Positions 7,990 through 16,747 of a stretch of DNA of 64,000 nt are shown one piece after another. Within the stretch, counting starts at the first letter, position 1; every line of letters starts with the position of its first letter. The notes beneath the pieces were generated by a model. It did not search any database, was not told the origin of the DNA, and saw only the letters and a program-made list of their open reading frames with translations. The translations under genes and the position numbers were made by a program. This DNA comes from Sedimentitalea todarodis. Its GTDB lineage: Bacteria; Pseudomonadota; Alphaproteobacteria; Rhodobacterales; Rhodobacteraceae. The stretch covers positions 62,001-126,000 of the forward strand of contig NZ_JASMWN010000007.1 in the NCBI RefSeq assembly GCF_032595355.1. The letters are read 5' to 3'.

Positions 7990-8696
7990 CCACCCGCGCC
8001 GCCTCCGTTTTTATGCATCCCGGCATCGCGTTCGCCGCGCTCTCGCTGGTCTTGCTGCCAACGATCTGGGTCGTCGCGGATCGGGCCTACGGCGGCGCAA
8101 TCCTTCCTGTTGCCATGTTTCTCATGATCGCCGCGACGGCGGGTGTGGGCCTGATGCGACGCTACACCCATCCAACGCTGGGCGCTTGCAACATCATCAC
8201 TTTGTTGCGCGCGGCGATTGTCTGCATACTCGCCGGCGCGATCATCGCCCCCCCTACGACAGAACTGGCGCACTGGAGCATCTGCGCAACGGCGCTTCTG
8301 GCGCTGTCGCTGGACGGTCTGGACGGCTGGCTGGCCCGTCGCAGCGATCTGACCAGCAACTTCGGCGCACAGTTCGACATGGAGACGGACGCCCTGCTTG
8401 GCGGCGTTCTTGCAATGATCGCCTGGCACTCGAGCGCCGCAAACGTCCTGCTGCTTCTGGGTTTCATGCGCTATCTTTTCGTGGTCGCGACTTGGATCTG
8501 GCCATGGATGTCGGCACCGCTGCCCGAGAGTATGCGGCGCAAGACAATCTGCGTTATCCAGATTGCCGCGCTTATTGTATTGGTGGTGCCGAATTTGCCG
8601 CAGGCCCTGTCCGTGCTTGTTGCATACGGCGCGACTGCTGTTCTGGCATGGTCCTTTGCCGTAGATATTGTGCTGCTATGGCGGCGGCGCGCATGA
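7986..8696 (+). CDS. CDP-alcohol phosphatidyltransferase family protein
   Basis: This 236-residue membrane protein carries the complete family signature D-x2-D-G-x2-A-R-x8-G-x3-D-x3-D at about residues 109-131 (D-G-L-D-G-W-L-A-R, then G-A-Q-F-D-M-E-T-D). About six membrane helices surround it. Such enzymes displace CMP from a CDP-lipid or CDP-alcohol to form a phosphodiester lipid head group. It is not obviously PgsA, PssA or cardiolipin synthase, and its place in this operon points to a specialised lipid. Its start overlaps the preceding stop by four bases (ATGA) and its own stop overlaps the next start in the same way, so translation is probably coupled. Confidence 0.92.
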   Translation: MTTRAASVFMHPGIAFAALSLVLLPTIWVVADRAYGGAILPVAMFLMIAATAGVGLMRRYTHPTLGACNIITLLRAAIVCILAGAIIAPPTTELAHWSICATALLALSLDGLDGWLARRSDLTSNFGAQFDMETDALLGGVLAMIAWHSSAANVLLLLGFMRYLFVVATWIWPWMSAPLPESMRRKTICVIQIAALIVLVVPNLPQALSVLVAYGATAVLAWSFAVDIVLLWRRRA

Positions 8697-10303
8697 GACG
8701 CCTGGCGCTGCTTTCGGTTGCCGCTACCCTCCTGTTCGGGGCGCTGGCCTTTCCGAACCATCCCCACACCCTGACCTTTTCTGCATTCACAGAATTTCCG
8801 CTGGAACTGCCTGTGCTTTTGGGCTTCATGCTCGCCGTAGGCTATCAAAAGGGTTCGCGACGCCTACTCCCGCCGCTCGCCGCCGCCGTCCTGCTCGTCG
8901 CGGTCTTCATCAAGCTGGCCGATATCGCAATGTTCCTGGCCTACGACCGGACATTCAACCCGCTGCTCGATGCCTTTCTGATCGGGGCCGGTACAAACCT
9001 CTTGCGAGACAGCATCGGCACGTTCGGTGTCGTGCTCGCATGGATGGGCGGAATACTGGGACTGATCGGTTTGTTTCTGGCACTGTGGTGGGCGTTGCGC
9101 CAATCGGCAAGAGCGACAATCAATACACTGGTCCGGATCACAGCCGGGGCAATTGCGCTGACCTTTGCCGCTCTCACCGTCGCGGACGCGGGCGACAACC
9201 TCGATTGGTGGGAGTTGCCGCAAGACATTCCAGGTACGTCAATCACCACAAGCCTCGTGATGAAGCGCGGGATAGACGTCGCGGCCACAGCAGCCGAGCT
9301 CACCACATTTGCTGCGCAGGCGGCGCATGATCCCTATGACGACGCGCACGGCCTGTTCGATATTGTCGGTGACCGTGATGTCTTGATTATCTTTATCGAA
9401 AGCTACGGGCGCACGAGCGTGGACAACCCGCTCTATGCGCCAACTCACCTCCCAACGCTACGATCCGCCGAAACCGCCATTGCGGACGCAGGCCTCGCAA
9501 TGCGCAGCGGATGGCTCAGCTCTCCTACGGCCGGAGGGCAAAGCTGGCTCGCACATGGGGCGGTGTTCTCCGGTCTGTGGACCACCGATCAAGGCCGCTA
9601 TGCCGCGATGCTGACGAGCGGGCGGCGCACTCTCTTCCACCTCGCGGCCGAGGCCGGATTTCGCACCGCCGCCGTGATGCCCGCAATAACAATTGCATGG
9701 CCCGAAAGCAGCCTGATGGGATTCGAGACTGTACTGGAATCCGCTGACATGGCCTACGATGGTACAGATTTCGGATGGGTGACGATGCCTGACCAGTACA
9801 CACTCGCCACCTTCCCCGATCTGCTCGGTCCCGATCCGCGCCGCGACTTCGTTCAGATCGCACTCATTTCCTCGCACGCACCCTGGACGCCAGTGCCGCA
9901 GATGGTCGCATGGGACACGGCGGCAGATGGCGCTATCTACGACGAGATGGCGACCGCAGGCCCGGCGCCCGGTGTGGTATGGAAAACCCACGACACCGTC
10001 CGCGACTTCTATCGCCGCTCGATCGACTACGCCCTTCGCGCCGCCACAGGTTTTGCCGCACGGCAAGGGCAGAACGCTCCACTCATTCTTATCCTCGGCG
10101 ATCATCCGCCCGCAGGTTTCGTCAGCCAGATCGACGGCACGGACGTGCCCGCGCATCTGATCGGTCCGGCGGACCTGCTCGCACGGATTGACGGGTGGGG
10201 CTGGAGCACCGGCATGATCCCTGCGGCCGGTGTGCCGTCCATTCGCATGGACGGGTTTCGCGATCGTTTCATCGCTGCGTTCTCGTCGCAGGAGGAGCAG
10301 TGA
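8693..10303 (+). CDS. Membrane sulfatase-like protein (alkaline phosphatase superfamily, LTA synthase-like)
   Basis: This 536-residue protein has about five membrane helices in its first 165 residues, then a catalytic domain. The metal-site motifs are V-L-I-I-F-I-E-S-Y-G near 225, a candidate Ser/Thr nucleophile region S-S-P-T-A-G-G-Q-S-W near 275, and L-G-D-H-P-P-A near 470. This layout fits the phosphoethanolamine/phosphoglycerol transferase and lipoteichoic-acid-synthase group rather than soluble arylsulfatases. It may therefore move a phospho-head group from a phospholipid to an acceptor on the periplasmic side. The open frame runs back to 8186, but the ATGA overlap at 8693 marks the true start. 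Confidence 0.82.
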   Translation: MRRLALLSVAATLLFGALAFPNHPHTLTFSAFTEFPLELPVLLGFMLAVGYQKGSRRLLPPLAAAVLLVAVFIKLADIAMFLAYDRTFNPLLDAFLIGAGTNLLRDSIGTFGVVLAWMGGILGLIGLFLALWWALRQSARATINTLVRITAGAIALTFAALTVADAGDNLDWWELPQDIPGTSITTSLVMKRGIDVAATAAELTTFAAQAAHDPYDDAHGLFDIVGDRDVLIIFIESYGRTSVDNPLYAPTHLPTLRSAETAIADAGLAMRSGWLSSPTAGGQSWLAHGAVFSGLWTTDQGRYAAMLTSGRRTLFHLAAEAGFRTAAVMPAITIAWPESSLMGFETVLESADMAYDGTDFGWVTMPDQYTLATFPDLLGPDPRRDFVQIALISSHAPWTPVPQMVAWDTAADGAIYDEMATAGPAPGVVWKTHDTVRDFYRRSIDYALRAATGFAARQGQNAPLILILGDHPPAGFVSQIDGTDVPAHLIGPADLLARIDGWGWSTGMIPAAGVPSIRMDGFRDRFIAAFSSQEEQ

Positions 10304-11203
10304 ATGATGCTGCAGCGTCTCATACGGCTTGCAGTCTCGACGGGTGTGATCGTGTTGGTGCTCGCAGTGTCCGACCTCGCGGATCTCGGTGCACGGCTGC
10401 GTGGTGCTGATCTGCGGTGGCTCGGCGCCTGCGTCGCTGGTCTCGGTGCGATTACCTGCCTGAGCGCCCTGCGCTGGCGTTGGGTTGCACGTGATCTTGG
10501 CCTGCCCTTGCCCTACGCGCGGTCGCTGCGCGAATACTTCTTCGCGACGCTTGTCAATCAAGTCGTCCCCGGTGGCATCGCGGGCGATGTGGCCCGAACC
10601 ATGCGCGTGACACAGCCAGGCGATCTGCGCCGAGCCGCGCAATCGGTGGTGATCGAGCGGGCAACGGGCCAAATTGCAACGCTGATGCCAATGGTGCTCG
10701 GGCTGACCGCATCGCTTGCCGTACCGGGCGGGATCGCCTGGCCGTGGTGGACCGGCGGGGCCTTGGCGTGTCTCGCTTTGCTGTTCTGTGCCGCGTGTAT
10801 TGTGCAAAGCGGTCGCGACGACCCCGACAGACGCTCGTTCTTTGCGCCTTTGTGGACGACGGTCCGCACGCGGCGGCAGATTGCCTTGGCAGTCCTGATC
10901 GCATTCTTGCTGAACTTCAGTTTCTACGCCAGCGCCCGCGCTGTGGGCACAATCCTGCCACCCGCCGCATACTTTACCGTGATTCCCCTTGTCCTGACCT
11001 CCATGATGATCCCAATGTCGGTGGGCGGCTGGGGCTGGCGCGAGGGCGCGGCGGCGGCGCTATTTCCGCTGGCGGGCGCCACCGCGGCTCAAGGAATTGC
11101 TGCAGGGATCGCCTACGGGGCTTGCATGTTGGTCGCAGCTCTGCCGGCTCTCGCATTTCTGGTGCGGAGTCCAGCGGCTGATCCTATCATAAAGCCATCC
11201 TGA
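10304..11203 (+). CDS. LPG synthase/UPF0104-type integral membrane protein (possible flippase)
   Basis: This 299-residue protein is made of about eight membrane helices. It shows the family features of the lysylphosphatidylglycerol synthase transmembrane domain: W-L-x-A-C near 40, R-W-R-W-V-A near 57, then the conserved stretch L-V-N-Q-V-V-P-G-G-I-A-G-D-V near 80, and M-M-I-P-M-S-V-G-G-W-G-W-R-E-G near 230. The catalytic aminoacyl-transfer domain of MprF is absent, so only the flippase-like half is present. Members of this type probably flip or bind lipid-linked head groups. It begins immediately after the preceding stop codon, without a gap. Confidence 0.82.
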   Translation: MMLQRLIRLAVSTGVIVLVLAVSDLADLGARLRGADLRWLGACVAGLGAITCLSALRWRWVARDLGLPLPYARSLREYFFATLVNQVVPGGIAGDVARTMRVTQPGDLRRAAQSVVIERATGQIATLMPMVLGLTASLAVPGGIAWPWWTGGALACLALLFCAACIVQSGRDDPDRRSFFAPLWTTVRTRRQIALAVLIAFLLNFSFYASARAVGTILPPAAYFTVIPLVLTSMMIPMSVGGWGWREGAAAALFPLAGATAAQGIAAGIAYGACMLVAALPALAFLVRSPAADPIIKPS

Positions 11204-11216
11204 TACCGGAAACGAT

Positions 11217-12212
11217 ATGACACCATTCACCTCCCTCACACGCCGCCGCCTCTTGAGCACTGGCACCGCGGCATTCGGCATTGGCGCCGTCGGCATAGCC
11301 CCCGCGCTCGCCCAAGCGACGGAAGTGGCCCTGCAACTGTCATGGCTACATTCGGTTCAATTCGCTGGCAGCTACATCGCGCAGGAGCGCGGCTTTTGGC
11401 GCGACGAGGGTCTCAACGTCTCGCTCAACCCGGGCGGGCCGAACGCACCGGTAGAGCCACCCGTCGTGGCGGGGCGTGCCCTTGTCGGGGTGTCCGCAGC
11501 CGATTACGCTTCGGCCGCCGTGGAACAGGGCGCCCCCTTCAGGATCATCGGCGTCGCAATGAAGAAGAACCCCTTTGCCATAGCCTCCCTGCCCACAAAC
11601 CCGGTGCGGAAACCTGCCGATCTTGTGGGCAAGCGGATCGGAATGGCCATTGCGAACACCCCCGTGCTGCAGGCGCTCTGCGCGCTCAACAATGTCGATA
11701 TCGAGGGGATCGAGATCGTGCCGACCCAATACGATGCGGCACCCCTGGTAAACGGTCAGGTCGATTGTCTGCTGTGCTGGGCCACCGACCTTCCCGTCGC
11801 CATGGCGATGCAGCGGATCGAAAGCGTCACCATGTTGATGGCCGATCACGGCTATGCGGTACACTCCCAGACGTATATTGCGACCATCGAAAGCATCGCG
11901 AACCGCCGTGCCGACGTCGTTGGACTGTTGCGGGGTGAGGTAAAGGGTTGGGCCGCTTATGAGGCAGATACCGATGCCGCCACCGACTTGACGGTCGCCA
12001 TGTTCCCCGACGCGGGCCTTGATCCGGCGACGCAGCGCGAGCAGGCCCGCCGTCAGTTGCCGCTGATGTTCCCGGCAGCCGCAAACACTCCGTTCGGCTG
12101 GTTCACCGATGAAAGCGTCGCCGCAAACATCGAAACGCTGGCCCTGCTCGGGCGGGAGGTGAGCGCGGATTTATGGGACCGCTCGCTTCTCGAAGACGTC
12201 TATGCGCAATAG
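11217..12212 (+). CDS. ABC transporter substrate-binding protein, NMT1/THI5-like
   Basis: This 331-residue periplasmic protein has a twin-arginine-type signal (T-R-R-R-L-L, then A-L-A near residue 32). The mature part starts V-A-L-Q-L-S-W-L-H-S-V-Q-F-A-G, a hallmark of the NMT1/THI5 fold. The D-x-x-x-C-W region carries C-L-L-C-W instead of the C-C-C-F-C of eukaryotic THI5. Family ligands include pyrimidine thiamin precursors, sulfonates and riboflavin precursors. None can be chosen here, and no thiamin riboswitch is visible upstream. It starts 13 bases after the flippase-like gene and overlaps the ATPase gene by 11 bases. Confidence 0.85.
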   Translation: MTPFTSLTRRRLLSTGTAAFGIGAVGIAPALAQATEVALQLSWLHSVQFAGSYIAQERGFWRDEGLNVSLNPGGPNAPVEPPVVAGRALVGVSAADYASAAVEQGAPFRIIGVAMKKNPFAIASLPTNPVRKPADLVGKRIGMAIANTPVLQALCALNNVDIEGIEIVPTQYDAAPLVNGQVDCLLCWATDLPVAMAMQRIESVTMLMADHGYAVHSQTYIATIESIANRRADVVGLLRGEVKGWAAYEADTDAATDLTVAMFPDAGLDPATQREQARRQLPLMFPAAANTPFGWFTDESVAANIETLALLGREVSADLWDRSLLEDVYAQ

Positions 12213-12954
12213 CGCCATGGCCGGGCGTGACATCACCTGTCGCGGATTGTCCAAGACTTTTTCCGGCAGCCCGCCCGTGGACGCGCTGGCCCCCGTGGAT
12301 ATCACCTTCCGCGCGGGGCAAACGACCGCTCTTGTCGGCCCTTCAGGGTGCGGGAAATCGACCCTGCTCAGACTGGTCGCGGGGTTGGAAACGCCAACCA
12401 AGGGCACGGTCATGATCGGAGAGGAAACACCGAAGGACCTCGCCCACCGTGGCGGCATAGGAATGGCATTCCAGGATGCTTCTCTACTACCCTGGCGCAG
12501 TGTACACAGCAATGTAGCCCTTGCCCTGCAACTGGCGAAGCAGGCCGACAACAACAAGGCGGTCGACCGCCTGATCGGTCTGGTGGGCCTGGACGGGTTC
12601 GCAGATGCCCGCCCTGCGGCCCTCTCGGGCGGTATGCGCCAGCGCGTGGCGATTGCCCGCTGCCTGGTGACATCGCCGGAGTTGATCCTGCTGGATGAGC
12701 CGTTTGGCGCGGTCGATGAACTGACCCGCGCCCGCCTCGGGAGCGAACTGCCCCCTCTCTGGCGCGAACGTGGCACGACCGCGATCCTCGTGACCCATTC
12801 GATTTCCGAAGCCGTCACTCTCTCGGACCGCGTGATCGTACTGTCACCGCGCCCTGCCCATGTCATCGCGGATATTGCGATCACGGGCCGGACTCCTGCG
12901 GATATCGAAAGTAGCAAAGACGCGGTCACCCGCGTCTTGACGGCGGCTGCGTGA
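12202..12954 (+). CDS. ABC transporter ATP-binding protein, NitT/TauT type
   Basis: This 250-residue ATPase has Walker A G-P-S-G-C-G-K-S-T at 46-54, a Q-loop at about 91, the signature L-S-G-G-M-R-Q-R at 141-148 and Walker B L-I-L-L-D-E-P at 161-167. A switch His follows in V-T-H-S-I-S-E. It energises the importer made with the genes on either side. The ATG at 12202 lies inside the binding-protein gene. A second ATG at 12217 would give a start just past that stop and is also possible. Its stop codon overlaps the permease GTG by four bases. Confidence 0.93.
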   Translation: MRNSAMAGRDITCRGLSKTFSGSPPVDALAPVDITFRAGQTTALVGPSGCGKSTLLRLVAGLETPTKGTVMIGEETPKDLAHRGGIGMAFQDASLLPWRSVHSNVALALQLAKQADNNKAVDRLIGLVGLDGFADARPAALSGGMRQRVAIARCLVTSPELILLDEPFGAVDELTRARLGSELPPLWRERGTTAILVTHSISEAVTLSDRVIVLSPRPAHVIADIAITGRTPADIESSKDAVTRVLTAAA

Positions 12955-14489
12955 TCTACCGTGTCGCCCTGACAACGCTGGGCGTACTGGCCGCAATCGT
13001 TCTGTGGCAGACCCTGTCAGTGCTCAACGCAGACAGTTTCGTCATCGCGGGACCGGTTGAAGTAGCCCTTTGGCTCAAGGCAAACGCGGGCCTAGTCGCG
13101 CGCGCGACCGTCGCCACGCTGTCGGCAGCGTTCTGGGGGTTCGTCAGCGGCAATCTCGTGGCGGTCGCCATCGCCGCTCTGGTGATCGTGGTGCCACGGA
13201 CGGAACGGTTGGTCTCCTTTGCCGCACTCGTTGTTTTCTGTCTGCCGCTGGTTGCGACGGGGCCGATCTTGCGCGTGCTCTACGGCACCGGTGCAGGCCC
13301 ACAGATCACACTCGCCGCACTGGCCACCTATTATACAACTTACCTTGCTCTGGTTGTCGGGCTGCGCGCGGTGCCGGCTGGGTGGACAGACCTCGTACGC
13401 CTTTATGGACGCGGCCCGCTGACGGCACTGCGGGTGGTACGCATGCGCGCCTGCGTACCCTACCTGCTGGCCGGATTGCAGATCGCGGCACCTGCAGCTG
13501 TCCTTGGCGCGATGGTGGGAGAATTCACGGGCGCAGAACGCGGCCTCGGCGTCCTGACGCTGCGCGCGATGCGCAGCCTCGACGTGGTGGCCACTTGGGG
13601 CATCGCGGCGGTCGCAGCCACGGTCTCGATCTTTGCATATCTGGCCATCGGCCCGCTCTCGCGGCTGCGCGGCGACGGGCCGCCGGTTCTCATCCTCAGC
13701 GCGGGATCGCCCGATGCGCGAGCCTCTTTCGCGCTGCGCACAGTCGAAGCAATTGGCGTCACTGTCGTACTAGTCCTTGTCTGGCAGATCGCCATGGATG
13801 CTTTCGGCCTGCCGCAGTTCTTCGCCAAAAGGCCGGGCGACATCCTGACCTATCTGCGGGATCCAACTGCCAGCGACACTTTGCTTGCAGCCCTGTGGGA
13901 AACGCTGGTCTGGACCGTTCCGGGCTACGCAGCAGGGCTACTGTTGGGAGCCGGGCTAGCCGCCGCACTCACCCTTGTGCCCCGGGCGGTGGGGCTGGTC
14001 TTGCCCCTGGCGGTGATGCTCCGATCCGTGCCGATCATCACCACGGCGCCCTTGCTGGTGCTGGCGTTGGGACGCGGTGCAGCGGGAACGATCTCCATCG
14101 TGGCAATCCTGATTTTCTTCCCCTCCTTCGTCGCTTGCCTGTACGGCCTGGCACAGACGCCCGGACAAGTGCGCGACGTCTTTGCCAGCTACGGCGCGGG
14201 CCGCCTCCGCCTCCTGATCTCCGCCCAGATCCCCGCAATGCTACCCTCGTTCTTTGCCTCCGCCCGCATGGCCGTGCCCGCCGCCCTGCTGGCGGTCACA
14301 ACGACCGAGTGGCTCGCCACCGGCCGTGGCATCGGCACGTTGATGGCGCTCACGGCCAGCACCTCCGACTACAACATGTTGTGGAGTGCGGTCGTGGCCG
14401 TTTCCCTGATCGCCGTTATCGCTTACCTGCTGGTCGAAGCGATCGAGCGACGGGTTCTGGGCCGTTACGCCGCCGAGCAACTGGCATGA
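12951..14489 (+). CDS. ABC transporter permease with two fused permease domains
   Basis: This 512-residue protein contains two BPD_transp_1 domains in tandem, residues about 1-235 and 255-510, each with about six membrane helices. Both carry an EAA-like loop: Y-G-R-G-P-L-T-A-L-R-V-V-R-M near 148 and Y-G-A-G-R-L-R-L-L near 413. Most NitT/TauT and NMT1-type importers use a homodimer of a single permease of about 250 residues. Here one polypeptide would supply both halves. The start is a GTG that overlaps the ATPase stop (GTGA). Its own stop overlaps the glycosyltransferase ATG in the same manner. Confidence 0.88.
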   Translation: MIYRVALTTLGVLAAIVLWQTLSVLNADSFVIAGPVEVALWLKANAGLVARATVATLSAAFWGFVSGNLVAVAIAALVIVVPRTERLVSFAALVVFCLPLVATGPILRVLYGTGAGPQITLAALATYYTTYLALVVGLRAVPAGWTDLVRLYGRGPLTALRVVRMRACVPYLLAGLQIAAPAAVLGAMVGEFTGAERGLGVLTLRAMRSLDVVATWGIAAVAATVSIFAYLAIGPLSRLRGDGPPVLILSAGSPDARASFALRTVEAIGVTVVLVLVWQIAMDAFGLPQFFAKRPGDILTYLRDPTASDTLLAALWETLVWTVPGYAAGLLLGAGLAAALTLVPRAVGLVLPLAVMLRSVPIITTAPLLVLALGRGAAGTISIVAILIFFPSFVACLYGLAQTPGQVRDVFASYGAGRLRLLISAQIPAMLPSFFASARMAVPAALLAVTTTEWLATGRGIGTLMALTASTSDYNMLWSAVVAVSLIAVIAYLLVEAIERRVLGRYAAEQLA

Positions 14490-15544
14490 AGGCCGTCTTC
14501 GCAATCCCAGGTGACATGCATCGCAAGACTGGCGGCTTCATCTATGAGGCCGAAGTCTTGGCTGCCCTGAACCGGATCGGTGTGCAGACGATGCACCTCC
14601 AACTCCCCGACAGTTTTCCCGATCCCTCGCCCCATGACATGGCAACGACACTGGCAGCCCTTGCAAAGGTGCCTGCAAATATTCCCGTCATCCTGGACGG
14701 TTTTATCGCCGGCACGATTGATCCATATGGCGCGGCTCAACTGGCAGCCCCCCTTCTCGCGATCACCCATCATCCGCTGGGGTTCGAGACCGGCCTTACG
14801 ACCGCCCGCGCGTCCCTGTTGGTGGAAAAGGAGCGCGCGGCGCTCGCACAGATGGCGCATGTCATAGTGCCCAGCCCCCATACCGCGGCTATCCTGTGCT
14901 CGGATTTCGGCCTGGATGAACAAGACATCACAGTCGCGCCGCCCGGGTTTTCGCGCCCCCCAGCCCACATCGCCCTGCCGCAAACACCCCCGCTGATCCT
15001 CTCCGTCGGATTGCTCGCCCCGCGCAAGGGGCACGATACGCTCCTCGCTGCACTGGCGGAAATCGTCGATCTGCCCTGGTGCGCAGATATCGTTGGAAAA
15101 GCGCATGATGCGGCAACAACGGATGCGCTACACCAACTACGCGCGGATCTCGGGCTTGACGACCGCGTCACGTTCTCGGGAGAAATCGACTCGGCTTCCC
15201 TGCGCGCCCGGTTCGGTGCCGCAACCCTCTTCGCACTCGCCACGCGTTACGAAGGCTACGGTATGGTGTTCGGCGAAGCGATGCTGTGCGGTCTGCCTAT
15301 CGTCTCCTGCGACACCGGGGCCGTGCCGCAAACGGTCGGCGACGCGGGTATCCTTGTTCCGCCCGGCGACGCAGGGGCATTCGGCGCGGCCCTGCGGCAG
15401 ATGTTGACCGATGCCGACACCCGCGTAACCTATGCCAGCGCCTCTGCCCAGCAAGGTTCCGCATTGCCGACATGGGAAGACACCGCGCAGATCATCGCGA
15501 ACGTGATACGAACGGTCGCATGCGAGGATAACCACCCCATCTGA
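14486..15544 (+). CDS. Glycosyltransferase family 4 protein
   Basis: This 352-residue GT-B enzyme has a signature C-terminal Rossmann half. It contains L-S-V-G-L-L-A-P-R-K-G-H-D near 172 and the nucleotide-sugar binding region Y-E-G-Y-G-M-V-F-G-E-A-M near 255, with two Glu residues eight apart (E-x7-E). G-A-V-P-Q-T-V-G-D-A-G-I-L-V-P-P-G-D follows near 278. The N-terminal half is shorter than in most GT4 enzymes. The frame is open for over 400 codons upstream, but that part is only the shadow of the permease gene. The ATG at 14486 overlaps the permease stop (ATGA). As last gene of the lipid operon it may add a sugar to the lipid product. Confidence 0.88.
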   Translation: MKAVFAIPGDMHRKTGGFIYEAEVLAALNRIGVQTMHLQLPDSFPDPSPHDMATTLAALAKVPANIPVILDGFIAGTIDPYGAAQLAAPLLAITHHPLGFETGLTTARASLLVEKERAALAQMAHVIVPSPHTAAILCSDFGLDEQDITVAPPGFSRPPAHIALPQTPPLILSVGLLAPRKGHDTLLAALAEIVDLPWCADIVGKAHDAATTDALHQLRADLGLDDRVTFSGEIDSASLRARFGAATLFALATRYEGYGMVFGEAMLCGLPIVSCDTGAVPQTVGDAGILVPPGDAGAFGAALRQMLTDADTRVTYASASAQQGSALPTWEDTAQIIANVIRTVACEDNHPI

Positions 15545-15577
15545 TCGGATTGCCAAATGACAAATTTCAGTCGTTCC

Positions 15578-15887
15578 TCAATTTACCACCGCCACCGGTT
15601 TGAGCAGACCGGCAATCGTCGGATCCTCGATCTTCATGCCTTCGGGAGCGCCGGGCAAACCGATCTTGGTCAGGCCGGAACGCATGGGCGATTGTCCCGT
15701 GATAAAGGCCGCACGTCCGACCGTGCAGCTTTGTTGGCCGTACCAGTCCATGAACAAAGCCCCTTGCGCAGCAATCCTGTCAATATTGGCGTCTTGTACC
15801 CCATCATTCTCCGGTTGTAGGCGCTAACATTGAATTGGCCGATGTCATCACCCCAGACAACTAGGATGTTGGGCTTGTCTACTTGCG
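15578..15887 (-). pseudogene. Arylsulfatase fragment, frameshifted and truncated by IS21
   Basis: Read on the minus strand from 15887, the sequence begins T-Q-V-D-K-P-N-I-L-V-V-W-G-D-D-I-G-Q, the metal-binding N-terminus of class I sulfatases. After G-Y-K-T-P one base is missing. The reading then continues in another frame with N-I-D-R-I-A-A-Q-G, C-T-V-G-R-A-A-F-I-T-G-Q-S and G-L-P-G-A-P-E-G-M-K-I. The formylglycine site reads C-T-V-G-R instead of C-T/S-A/P-G-R, so maturation would be doubtful even without the shift. The match ends at L-L-K-P (about 15596). Signal peptide and the C-terminal two thirds are gone. Confidence 0.8.
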
Positions 15888-15889
15888 TG

Positions 15890-16747
15890 TCAATGAGCGT
15901 TCAAAGCTGACCCGGTTTCGGCATTTGAAATTGACCCACCGTATGTGGCGCAAGGCCCCCAGTCGGGCCGCCCTGATATAGCGAGTCCGTCTGGGGGCTT
16001 TGCTTGCGTGACGTTTTTTGTTTTTCTGCGTCGCTTGCTTTGTGCGAACCGGTATGTCGTGTTGCCCGTTTCGATGATCGCGCAGTGGTGTGTCACACGA
16101 ACTAAGAGCGCGGTCGTCATCTTGGGTTCACCGAAGACCGAGACCCATTCACCGAACTCGAGGTTTGTCGTGATGATGACGCTGGTCTTCTCATAGAGCT
16201 TGCTGATCAGATGGAAGAGCTGTGCGCCGCCGGACTTGGGGAACGGGATGTAGCCCAACTCGTCGATGATGACGCAGTCCAGGGCCGACAGTTGTCGGAT
16301 GATCTTCCCGGCATTGCCCCCGGCCTGCTCCTTGATCAGGGCGTTGATCAGATCGACCGCGTTGAAGAAGCGGGCCTTCTTGCCGTTGTTGATCAAAGTG
16401 GTGCCCAAAGCGATGGCGATGTGCGTTTTGCCTGTGCCGGTTCCGCCGACCAGAATGAGATTGTGCGCCTCTTCCGTGAACTGGCCTGTGCAGAAGGGCT
16501 CGATCTGGGTCTGGGTGATGGCGGCGACGCCGTAATCGAAAGTCGCGAAGTCCTTGTGGTGGGGGAACTTCGCAATCCTCATTTGATACTGGATGGAGCG
16601 CACCCGCCGCTCTACAGTCTCGGCGTCGATCAGTTGCTTTATCGCAGTGGTCAGACTTGGTGGCTTGCGCGCGGACAGCAAATCATGGGCGCAAGCCGCC
16701 ATTCCGTGCAGCCTCAGGGCGGTCAGTTGGTCGATGAGGGCATTCAT
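15890..16747 (-). CDS. istB: IS21 helper ATPase IstB
   Basis: This 285-residue AAA+ protein acts with IstA in transposition. The Walker A motif G-G-T-G-T-G-K-T-H is near residue 101 and Walker B V-I-I-D-E-L-G-Y near 160. The sensor-type stretch I-I-T-T-N-L-E-F-G-E-W follows. Near the end the usual L-L-D-R-L-T-H-H-C reads L-L-V-R-V-T-H-H-C, so a conserved Asp is Val. The protein runs about 30 residues longer than normal, through the terminal repeats of the element. It overlaps istA by four bases. With istA broken it cannot drive transposition alone. Confidence 0.85.
   Translation of the reverse strand: MNALIDQLTALRLHGMAACAHDLLSARKPPSLTTAIKQLIDAETVERRVRSIQYQMRIAKFPHHKDFATFDYGVAAITQTQIEPFCTGQFTEEAHNLILVGGTGTGKTHIAIALGTTLINNGKKARFFNAVDLINALIKEQAGGNAGKIIRQLSALDCVIIDELGYIPFPKSGGAQLFHLISKLYEKTSVIITTNLEFGEWVSVFGEPKMTTALLVRVTHHCAIIETGNTTYRFAQSKRRRKTKNVTQAKPPDGLAISGRPDWGPCATYGGSISNAETGSALNAH

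Noticed and set aside
8186..8692. Extension of the sulfatase-like gene back to 8186
   Set aside because: This part is the shadow of the CDP-alcohol transferase gene in another frame. The ATGA overlap at 8693 and the start of the first membrane helix give a better start.
7136..11216. A thiamin (TPP) riboswitch for the NMT1-type importer
   Set aside because: No leader of sufficient length with the conserved CUGAGA-type core is present. The importer genes are embedded in a packed operon.
13070..14485. Extension of the glycosyltransferase gene by about 470 codons
   Set aside because: The residues are arginine- and cysteine-rich shadow coding of the permease gene. GT4 homology begins only at 14486.
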